A stretch of DNA of 43,857 nt from Lacinutrix algicola (GTDB taxonomy: Bacteria > Bacteroidota > Bacteroidia > Flavobacteriales > Flavobacteriaceae), in contig NZ_LIQH01000043.1 in the NCBI RefSeq assembly GCF_001418085.1, forward strand, positions 1-43,857, written 5' to 3'. This document shows positions 25,491-31,650 of this stretch, piece after piece. The notes beneath the pieces are model-generated. The model was not told the DNA's origin. It searched no databases and was given only the letters and a program-made list of their open reading frames with translations. Position numbers and translations under genes: made by a program. Numbering within the stretch: position 1 is the stretch's first letter; each line of letters opens with the position of its first letter.

Positions 25491-26585
25491 ATGAAAAATA
25501 ATTATAAAATTATAGCTGTTTTTACTATTGGTCTACTAGTTAGTTGTAATAGTCATAAAAACAAACATAGTCACGACGGAGTAGATTACCACTCACACGA
25601 AAACGAAAAGAATGTTCACGACAAAAATAATTATTTTGAAGCGTATAGTTTAGAAGATGAAAGTTATGGTACTAAAACAGAGGTTACAATTTCAGGTAAC
25701 GATCGTGTTATGGTAACCAATTCTTTACCAAATCATAAAACTGGAGTATTTCCAAATCAAGGTAATCCAAACAGTATTTCTGCTCAAAATATAAGCTATA
25801 CTTTTCCATTAAACCCTAAGTATACAGGTAAATCTCAATGGATGAGAGAGCCAGGTGTAGCACTTAATGGTATTAAATTTGAACCTCAAACCGCTGAGGT
25901 TGTTGTTTGTGAAACTGGAGAAAATTATAGAGTAGAAGCAATACAAAATGTAATTGACTTAGGTTTAGACTTTAATCATGCACACGTACAACCAACAGGA
26001 ACATACCATTATCATGGTACACCAACATCTATGATTGAAAAATTTGACACAGGCGAAGACCTAGTTCATATAGGTTTTGCACATGATGGTTTTCCAATGT
26101 ATTACTCAAAAAGCGGAAAATATAAACCAAGTTATAAATTATTAGAAGGTAATAGAGAAGGAGAAGATTGTACTTACGATAATCCTATGGAACATATGGA
26201 TATATCGTTAGGTGGTCATCATGATGGTACTTATGGTTCAGATTACGAATATGTAGATACTTATGGCGATTTAGATGAGTGTAATGGTACTACCATCGAT
26301 GGAAAATATATGTATTTCGTAACTAATGAGTTTCCATATGTAGGACGCTGTGTAATGGGAGAGGTAGAAACACAACAACAAGGACCGCCAAGAGGAGAAA
26401 GACAAGGAGGGAGAGAAGGAGGAAGACCTAGCATAGCTCAAATTATAGAGCAAATGGATGCTAATAAAGATGGAAAAATATCTATTACTGAAGCAAAAGG
26501 TCCCTTAAAACAAGATTTTACTCAAATAGATTCGAATAAAGATGGTTTTATTTCAAAAGAGGAATTAACCAAAACAAAGAGATAA
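25491..26585 (+). CDS. YHYH-domain lipoprotein fused to an EF-hand pair
   Basis: This is a 364-residue lipoprotein (lipobox cysteine at residue 19). Directly after the cysteine is a His-rich stretch (about 22-48) with six or more histidines, able to bind transition metals. The YHYH domain follows (about 70-290), with the name-giving motif at 172-175 and a second His-rich HHDG segment. A Gly/Arg/Pro linker leads to an EF-hand pair at 323-334 (DANKDGKISITE) and 347-358 (DSNKDGFISKEE). The EF-hand part is nearly the same module as in the genes at 22219 and 26608, so it looks like a domain fusion. I chose the ATG at 25491: it is the only start that yields a lipoprotein signal. An earlier frame opening at 25413 overlaps the previous gene. 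Biochemical function of YHYH is not known. Confidence 0.87.
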   Translation: MKNNYKIIAVFTIGLLVSCNSHKNKHSHDGVDYHSHENEKNVHDKNNYFEAYSLEDESYGTKTEVTISGNDRVMVTNSLPNHKTGVFPNQGNPNSISAQNISYTFPLNPKYTGKSQWMREPGVALNGIKFEPQTAEVVVCETGENYRVEAIQNVIDLGLDFNHAHVQPTGTYHYHGTPTSMIEKFDTGEDLVHIGFAHDGFPMYYSKSGKYKPSYKLLEGNREGEDCTYDNPMEHMDISLGGHHDGTYGSDYEYVDTYGDLDECNGTTIDGKYMYFVTNEFPYVGRCVMGEVETQQQGPPRGERQGGREGGRPSIAQIIEQMDANKDGKISITEAKGPLKQDFTQIDSNKDGFISKEELTKTKR

Positions 26586-26607
26586 TTAATATTTATAAAC
26601 ACATAAA

Positions 26608-26931
26608 ATGAAAAATCAATTAAGAAATATAGCAGTAATAGCATTATTAGTAGCATTTACAAGCTGCGGCACCACAAACTCAAATACAACAACTAGTAAA
26701 AGTGAGCAAACCGAAAGAAGAGTAGGTAAACAAGGTGGTGGAGAACGTCCTAATGCGGTTCAAATGTTAGAACAAATGGATACTAACAACGATGGTAAGA
26801 TTTCTAAAGATGAAGCAAAAGGACCATTAAAAGATGGTTTCTCAAAAATAGACACAGATAGTGATGGTTTTATTTCTAAAGAAGAGTTAGAAAAAGCACC
26901 TAAACCTGAAAGAAGAGGAGGTAAGAGATAA
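26608..26931 (+). CDS. EF-hand lipoprotein
   Basis: This is a 107-residue lipoprotein (lipobox cysteine at residue 20). It has a Ser/Thr/Asn-rich spacer, a short Gly/Arg-rich stretch, and a canonical EF-hand pair: DTNNDGKISKDE and DTDSDGFISKEE, both with complete calcium ligands. The linker KGPLKDGFSKI matches the other EF-hand modules of the cluster. It ends in a basic Arg/Gly tail. It is third in the P4 operon, 22 bp after the YHYH fusion gene, and is almost a stand-alone version of that protein's C-terminal half. It most likely binds Ca2+ at the outer membrane or in the periplasm. Confidence 0.85.
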   Translation: MKNQLRNIAVIALLVAFTSCGTTNSNTTTSKSEQTERRVGKQGGGERPNAVQMLEQMDTNNDGKISKDEAKGPLKDGFSKIDTDSDGFISKEELEKAPKPERRGGKR

Positions 26932-26945
26932 AAAATAAAATTTTT

Positions 26946-26969
26946 AAAATAAAACACAAGTTTTATTTT
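26946..26969 (+). terminator. AT-rich hairpin overlapping promoter P5
   Basis: AAAATAAAAC, ACAA loop, GTTTTATTTT: a perfect 10-bp stem just after the P4 operon. No T-run follows, so it is at best a weak terminator. The -35 element of P5 (CAAGTT) lies across its loop and right arm. Confidence 0.4.
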
Positions 26970-26984
26970 ATTTCAGCATCTAAA
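26954..26984 (+). promoter_or_regulatory. ECF promoter P5 (YHYH/SCO1 operon)
   Basis: ACACAAGTT at 26954-26962 and CATCTAAA at 26977-26984 with the same 14-base spacing, 26 bp before the second YHYH gene. The upstream GC dinucleotide present in the other four copies is absent here. Confidence 0.82.
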
Positions 26985-27010
26985 GACTAAAACAATAAAT
27001 ATATATAAAC

Positions 27011-27817
27011 ATGAAAACAAATTTTAAACCTTTAATATTAACTGCAATTACAGCTTTTGCTGTATTTGCGTGTACTAGTAACGATGATAGTTCAACAAGT
27101 GCAGATAGTAATGATACCGATGAAATTGCAGACGAAGAAGTAGTAACAGAGTTGCATGCTGCCTATGGAGCGTTTAATGCAGATGCAGTTACCGCTATTT
27201 TATCAGATGATGGAACTGAAGTCTATATTGAAACAACAGGTTTTCCAGATCATACTTCAATTTATTGGGAAGAGGATAATGCACTTTATCTTGATGAAAC
27301 TAGTGCCGGTGTTGTGAAAACAACTCAAAACACTTATATTGGTGGAGGTCAAGGAGAGGCTGCAAGTTTTACAGTTGATGCCATACCAAATTTAACAGGT
27401 AGTACTGTTTCTACACAATTAAATACTATTGGTATTGCCGTTAGTGGTGCGTCTATATTTAACGACCAAGAAGGTGCAGGAGATTTAGATGATGCTGCTG
27501 GAAGTTTAGATTGGGCTGGTGGTCATAAAGGTCCTGGTGTGTATCATTATCACTTAGAACCTACACCAATTTCTAGCGATGATGATAGTTTAGTTGGTAT
27601 ATTGCTTGATGGTGTATTTATTTATGGAAGACAATGTAATTCTACAGGAACAAATCCTACAGATTTAGATGCGTCAGGAGGTCATACATCTACTACACAG
27701 TATACAGCTGGAGAGGAAGAGTATCATTATCATATTATTAATGAAGTCTATACTACAGGTAATTACGCATATACACCTGCCTATGTTCTTTTTGCAGGAC
27801 CTTTTCAAGGATACTAA
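27011..27817 (+). CDS. YHYH-domain lipoprotein
   Basis: This is a 268-residue lipoprotein (lipobox cysteine at residue 21). An acidic, Ser/Asp-rich spacer (about 22-45) is followed by a YHYH domain with the motif at 178-181 (GVYHYHLEP) and again at 238-241 (EEYHYHII). Between them is a GGHTSTTQYT segment; the paired His/Tyr clusters suggest metal or redox-cofactor contact, but no activity is established for the family. Unlike the YHYH protein at 25491 it has no EF-hand part and no His-rich leader, so the two are diverged paralogues. It is the first gene of the P5 operon, 12 bp before a MORN-like lipoprotein gene. Confidence 0.88.
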   Translation: MKTNFKPLILTAITAFAVFACTSNDDSSTSADSNDTDEIADEEVVTELHAAYGAFNADAVTAILSDDGTEVYIETTGFPDHTSIYWEEDNALYLDETSAGVVKTTQNTYIGGGQGEAASFTVDAIPNLTGSTVSTQLNTIGIAVSGASIFNDQEGAGDLDDAAGSLDWAGGHKGPGVYHYHLEPTPISSDDDSLVGILLDGVFIYGRQCNSTGTNPTDLDASGGHTSTTQYTAGEEEYHYHIINEVYTTGNYAYTPAYVLFAGPFQGY

Positions 27818-27829
27818 CATTTATAAAAT

Positions 27830-28453
27830 ATGAAACCAATTCTTTTTTTTATACTTATTACTTTTTCAATAACGAGTTGTAATGAAGCTTCATCTAGTAA
27901 AAGTGCTAATACCGTTACTAATGAGGATTTAACTATTGTTATAGATACTGTTGAAGTACTAAAAAAAGAATTGGTTCTTAATGGTAATAAAGGAAGATGG
28001 TATTATAAAGGTAAACCATTCAACGGCTACTCTATAAAGTTATACCCAAATGGTACTTTAGAAGAAAAATGGGGATTTTACAATGGTAGAAGAGAAGGTG
28101 TTGCTAGACGCTGGACCAAAAACGAAACCCTTCAGTTGGAATCTTATTACGAAAACAACCGTTTAGTAGGTGAGTATAAAACATGGTGGGATAATGGTGT
28201 TTTATCAGGAGAAACTTATTACGAGAAAGGCGTTAAGCAAGGCGTTGAGCGAAAATGGTATTCAAGTGGGCAATTGTTTAAATTAAGAAACTTTGTTGAT
28301 GGAAAAGAACATGGTTTCCAAAAAGCTTGGTTAGCTAACGGTAAACAATATGTTAATTATGAAGCTAAAAATGGTCGTATTTTTGGTTTAAGTAGAGCAA
28401 ATTCATGTTATAGATTAGAAGATGAAGTTATTATTAGAAATAAAAAAATATAG
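27830..28453 (+). CDS. MORN-like (YwqK-type) repeat lipoprotein
   Basis: This is a 207-residue lipoprotein (lipobox cysteine at residue 17). After residue 50 it has about five repeats of the form G-x-x-x-G-x-x-x-x-W/Y-x-x-N/S-G, such as GRREGVARRW, GEYKTWWDNG and GVERKWYSSG, the MORN-like pattern of the YwqK family. Databases often label this family as a toxin-antitoxin antitoxin. The exported lipoprotein form and the lack of a toxin partner here argue against that. A lone cysteine near the C-terminus (NSCYRLEDE) is of unknown use. Its 3' end overlaps the SCO1-type gene by 32 bp, which implies coupled translation and a related job. Confidence 0.83.
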   Translation: MKPILFFILITFSITSCNEASSSKSANTVTNEDLTIVIDTVEVLKKELVLNGNKGRWYYKGKPFNGYSIKLYPNGTLEEKWGFYNGRREGVARRWTKNETLQLESYYENNRLVGEYKTWWDNGVLSGETYYEKGVKQGVERKWYSSGQLFKLRNFVDGKEHGFQKAWLANGKQYVNYEAKNGRIFGLSRANSCYRLEDEVIIRNKKI

Positions 28454-29117
28454 AATCGTATTACTATTTTTATTAGTACTTACAATAAGTTGTAAAGAAC
28501 AGATAAAAAAAGAAAATATTAAAGTTGTTGAAACTAGTCGAGTAGATTATTTACCGTTTTATCAAGACGAATCTTTTACTCCTCATTGGTTGACGCCTGG
28601 TTCTAAAGAAGAAAAAAGTTTTCATAAAATTCCCGATTTCAAATTGTTAAACCAATTAGGAGATACTATTTCACAGAGTACTTTTGAGAATAAAATATAT
28701 ATAACGGATTTCTTTTTTACAACCTGTCCTGGTATTTGTCCACAAATGACTGACAACATGGCGAAAATTCAGGAAGAATTTAAAGAGGATGACGACATTT
28801 TATTATTGTCGCATTCAGTAATGCCAAATACAGATACAGTCTCTGCTCTAAAAAACTATGCTAATAACAATAATGTTATAGATAATAAATGGCATTTAGT
28901 TACAGGTGATAGAAATGAAATTTATGCGCTTGGAAGAGATCATTATTTTGTAGAAAGTGACTTAGGAGAAGTAAAAACTATTGATGATTTTCTTCATACT
29001 GAAAACTTTTTATTAATAGATAAGAATAAGCATATAAGAGGAATTTACAACGGTTTAAATAGAGCCTCAATTGCACAATTAATAACAGATATTAAAGCAC
29101 TTAAAAATGAGAATTGA
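28422..29117 (+). CDS. SCO1/SenC-family lipoprotein
   Basis: This 231-residue lipoprotein (lipobox cysteine at residue 24) has a thioredoxin-like fold. The SCO1 metal/redox motif CPGIC is at residues 102-106, and the partner histidine is at 192 in FLHTENF. SCO proteins deliver copper to cytochrome c oxidase subunit II or act as thiol-disulfide reductants. Here no oxidase gene is adjacent, so a copper-handling or thiol role in the envelope, under ECF control, is more likely than plain oxidase assembly. The start overlaps the previous gene's end by 32 bp. The ATG is chosen because it gives a basic n-region and then the lipoprotein signal. The operon ends at the terminator at 29143. Confidence 0.9.
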   Translation: MKLLLEIKKYRIVLLFLLVLTISCKEQIKKENIKVVETSRVDYLPFYQDESFTPHWLTPGSKEEKSFHKIPDFKLLNQLGDTISQSTFENKIYITDFFFTTCPGICPQMTDNMAKIQEEFKEDDDILLLSHSVMPNTDTVSALKNYANNNNVIDNKWHLVTGDRNEIYALGRDHYFVESDLGEVKTIDDFLHTENFLLIDKNKHIRGIYNGLNRASIAQLITDIKALKNEN

Positions 29118-29142
29118 TTGATAGCATTTTTTTGTTTTTTTT

Positions 29143-29171
29143 AGCTTCACAATTATTTGTGAAGCTTTTTT
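29143..29171 (+). terminator. Terminator of the P5 operon
   Basis: AGCTTCACAA with its complement around a TTAT loop (10-bp stem), then a run of T. It is 25 bp past the SCO1-type stop. A near copy of this hairpin occurs at 29379-29410. Confidence 0.9.
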
Positions 29172-29378
29172 ATTTGAAAGCAGTATTAGAAGCGTAGTGA
29201 AAATTTCTATTCCTAATTTTTGTTATAAGTAGATTCTTTTGTTTTTTTTGAATTTGATTGTAAAGGAACTAAGAGACACAAGCGTTTTGTAAACAAATAT
29301 GCACTATGCTAACATATTAGTTGTGTAATATGATTTATACGTTTTATATCAATATTAAATGAAAATCGACTATTTTTT
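29172..29378. other. Intergenic segment between twin hairpins
   Basis: About 207 bp of AT-rich sequence with stop codons in all frames. No ECF motif and no recognisable gene. It may be the remnant of a deleted gene that once ended at the second hairpin. Confidence 0.4.
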
Positions 29379-29410
29379 AAAAGCTTCACGATTATGTCGT
29401 GAAGCTTTTT
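29379..29410 (+). terminator. Second, near-identical terminator hairpin
   Basis: AAAAGCTTCACGA with its complement (13-bp stem), loop TTATG, then T-run. Compared with 29143-29171, one A-T pair is replaced by G-C on both arms. It lies only 25 bp upstream of the next start codon, where it could also act as a leader hairpin. Confidence 0.75.
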
Positions 29411-29434
29411 TACTTTTATAGAAATTTAAAATTT

Positions 29435-30511
29435 ATGAAGAACTTTCTTATTGTATTTTGTGTCGCATTAGCACTAGTTTCATGTAAAAATGAAGTTGCT
29501 GAAAATGAAGTAGTTTTTGTTCCAAGAGATTTTAATGAAGTTGAGATAGGTTTAATTTTAAGAGATTCTTCTTTAAATGTAAGAGCTATAGATATTATTG
29601 GAAAGGATGAATTGTTATATGCAACGTCAAACGGTCAATTTGGTAGCTATAATTATGACTCACATAGAGATAATTATTGGATTACACCTCCTTATTTAAT
29701 AAGTATCGATTCGATTAAATTTAATTTTAGAGCAGTAGCATCCACTAGTACTGCGGCATTTTTACTTTCAATAGGTTCACCAGCTTACGTTATTAAACAA
29801 GGTGAGTCAGGTAAAGAAATTGTTTACCAAGAAGATCACAAAAAAGCATTCTATGACGCTATGGCTTTCTGGAACGATAAAGAAGGTATTGCAATTGGAG
29901 ATCCAACAGATAGTTGTTTAAGTATTATTATAACTCGCGATGGCGGAGACACATGGAATAAACTGTCCTGCGATATACTACCGGAAGCTATAAACGATGA
30001 AGCAGCCTTTGCAGCAAGCGATACTAATATTGCAATTGTAGGAGACGAAACTTGGGTAGCAACTGGAGGAGGAGCAAGTCGTATTTTGTATTCTCCAAAT
30101 AAAGGAGAAACTTGGGAAGTTTTTAATACTCCAATAGTACAAGGTAACGGACCACAAGGTATGTATAGTTTAGATTTTTACGATAATAAAAACGGATTTG
30201 CCATAGGAGGAGATTATACAAAACCTGCAGACAGTTCTGCTAATAAAATAAGAACGGCAGATGGTGGTAAAACGTGGCAATTAGTTGCGCAAAACCAAAA
30301 TCCTGGTTATAGAAGTTGTGTACAGTATATTCCTGGAAGAGAGGCTAAAGAATTAGTTGCCATTGGTTTTAAAGGTATAGACTATTCTAACGATGCAGGA
30401 GATTCATGGAGGCATTTAAGCGACGAAGGTTTTTATACACTTCGTTTTGTAAACGATAGTGTTGCTTATGCAGCAGGAAGCAAGAGGATTGCTAAACTTA
30501 CTTTTAGATAA
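29435..30511 (+). CDS. Ycf48/BNR-type beta-propeller lipoprotein
   Basis: This is a 358-residue lipoprotein (lipobox cysteine at residue 17). The rest is built from blades typical of the BNR/Ycf48-like sialidase-fold propellers: TRDGGDTWNKL, SPNKGETWEVF, TADGGKTWQLV and SNDAGDSWRHL each carry the S/T-x-D-x-G-x-T-W Asp-box. Family members are often annotated as oxidoreductases or photosystem assembly-like proteins, but these are protein-binding folds without a known reaction here. I prefer the ATG at 29435; the frame runs on to 29399 through the terminator hairpin, which is unlikely to be translated. The gene stands alone, with a shared bidirectional terminator at 30523. It is not preceded by the ECF motif. 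Confidence 0.86.
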   Translation: MKNFLIVFCVALALVSCKNEVAENEVVFVPRDFNEVEIGLILRDSSLNVRAIDIIGKDELLYATSNGQFGSYNYDSHRDNYWITPPYLISIDSIKFNFRAVASTSTAAFLLSIGSPAYVIKQGESGKEIVYQEDHKKAFYDAMAFWNDKEGIAIGDPTDSCLSIIITRDGGDTWNKLSCDILPEAINDEAAFAASDTNIAIVGDETWVATGGGASRILYSPNKGETWEVFNTPIVQGNGPQGMYSLDFYDNKNGFAIGGDYTKPADSSANKIRTADGGKTWQLVAQNQNPGYRSCVQYIPGREAKELVAIGFKGIDYSNDAGDSWRHLSDEGFYTLRFVNDSVAYAAGSKRIAKLTFR

Positions 30512-30522
30512 ATTTTTTACAT

Positions 30523-30552
30523 AAAAAAAGCAGCCATTGGCTGCTTTTTTTT
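30523..30552. terminator. Bidirectional terminator between convergent genes
   Basis: GCAGCC / GGCTGC stem extended by A7 and T8 runs, with a 3-base loop. It sits between the stops of the propeller gene (plus strand) and the sensor gene (minus strand) and can serve both. Confidence 0.92.
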
Positions 30553-30554
30553 AA

Positions 30555-31013
30555 TTATTTTTTAGGCTTTTCTCCTTTATGCCTGCTTTTAAATTCTTTT
30601 ATCATTTTTGATCTAAAAGAGTATTCGGCAAATTTTAGTTTTAAAATTTTTGTTGAAGAAAGAATTGAACTTAATTTTTGATAATAATCTTTTTCAGTTT
30701 TATACTTAGTCTCTTCAATTTTAGATATCTTTTCTAATAGTTCTTTTGCCTCTGTCTCAGTTATTATAGTCTCAGACTCTGAACGAGATAATTCTTCTAA
30801 TCGATTTCTTACCTTATTGTCTCTAAGTTTATAGTGTGCTTCTTGGTTAGCATTGTAAACTGGCCAAAAAGCTTGAGCTTCTTTTGCTGTTAAATCTAAT
30901 TGTTCCGTAATATGAGCCACTTTTAAGGCTTTTATTTTTTCCTTATCGGGCTTTTGTGCAAAACTATTAATTGACAATAGTAAAGCGAAAAAAGGTATTA
31001 ATATTGTTTTCAT
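30555..31013 (-). CDS. Spy-like periplasmic sensor of the second ECF module
   Basis: This 152-residue secreted protein has a clean signal peptide (about 1-19, ending in SFAQ). The rest is helical and highly charged, with the segment ITEQLDLTAKEAQAFWPVYNA near 35-55: the LTxxE/Q-F-W-P pattern of the Bacteroidota proteins annotated as sensors of ECF-type sigma factors and related to Spy/CpxP. It lacks cysteine or His clusters. Unlike the sensor at 21607 it has no membrane anchor. It is last in the second sigma/anti-sigma/sensor set, 90 bp after the anti-sigma gene. It probably reports envelope folding stress to the anti-sigma factor, but no partner contact can be seen in sequence. Confidence 0.82.
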   Translation of the reverse strand: MKTILIPFFALLLSINSFAQKPDKEKIKALKVAHITEQLDLTAKEAQAFWPVYNANQEAHYKLRDNKVRNRLEELSRSESETIITETEAKELLEKISKIEETKYKTEKDYYQKLSSILSSTKILKLKFAEYSFRSKMIKEFKSRHKGEKPKK

Positions 31014-31103
31014 TTTTGTTTTTTTTAAGAGGTAAAATGTGTTCGCGTATTAAAATTTGTATTCTTTAATTTAAATTTATTTTACGCTCGGTTCATTTTT
31101 GTT

Positions 31104-31580
31104 TTATTCTGAATATAAATCTTGAATATATTCATCTTCTAAGTAGCTGTTTAATGTTTCGTCACTTATTGTATACTCAATAAACTGTCCTTCGCTTAAC
31201 TCATTATCTTGAAAAAGAGCAGTTAAATCTCCAATTTCAGTTTCGTCTAAAATGTAATTATCTACAGTAGTTGTGTCTAAATCGTTATAGGATAAAGGTG
31301 AATTATCAAAAACGTTTAAGCTAAAGAATAATACTAATGCTGCAGCGATGCTTGAAAGCATTACCATATTTTTCCTAGAGAAAATAGAGATAACTTTTGT
31401 TTCTTTTTTTACAGAAACAGTAAAATTATCTATATAACCTTCGGGTGTTTTAAAACCAGAATCACTGACTAAATTTTTAAGTTTAGCTTCGGCTAAAATG
31501 GAGTCTTCTAATCCTTCAAAATAATTTTGAGGAATTTTAAATCCTGAATCTTTAATGTTATGTAAGTTTTCGTTTTTCAT
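31104..31580 (-). CDS. Putative anti-sigma factor of the second ECF module
   Basis: This 158-residue protein has one membrane helix near residues 70-89 (MVMLSSIAAALVLFFSL). The N-terminal cytoplasmic part contains two repeats of the form DSGFK-I/T-P-x-x-Y (near 11 and 41), common in Bacteroidota proteins that follow ECF sigma genes. The C-terminal extracytoplasmic part is acidic, with a YxxDxEI stretch. It follows the sigma gene with 70 bp between them. I chose the ATG at 31580; an in-frame start at 31598 would place the inverted repeat at 31587-31604 in the coding region. Anti-sigma function is inferred from gene order and topology, since no named anti-sigma domain is recognisable. Confidence 0.75.
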   Translation of the reverse strand: MKNENLHNIKDSGFKIPQNYFEGLEDSILAEAKLKNLVSDSGFKTPEGYIDNFTVSVKKETKVISIFSRKNMVMLSSIAAALVLFFSLNVFDNSPLSYNDLDTTTVDNYILDETEIGDLTALFQDNELSEGQFIEYTISDETLNSYLEDEYIQDLYSE

Positions 31581-31586
31581 GTTTAC

Positions 31587-31604
31587 TTTCCGATACATCG
31601 GAAA
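31587..31604. repeat. Inverted repeat before anti-sigma gene
   Basis: TTTCCGAT, AC, ATCGGAAA: a perfect 8-bp inverted repeat ending 6 bp before the start codon at 31580. It covers the ribosome-binding area of the anti-sigma message and could be an operator or, with a looser loop, a translation-blocking hairpin. Confidence 0.5.
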
Positions 31605-31650
31605 TATTTAATTGTTTACTACTATTAGGACTTCAAAACTATTAAATAGT

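Noticed and set aside
20549-26984. CRISPR or dispersed mobile repeat reading of the five motif copies
   Set aside because: Spacing between copies is irregular (0.6-2.7 kb), each is only about 31 bp with non-conserved spacers, and all are oriented toward a following gene.
27830-28453. Toxin-antitoxin system suggested by the YwqK family name
   Set aside because: The product is an exported lipoprotein with MORN-like repeats, and no toxin-like gene is adjacent.
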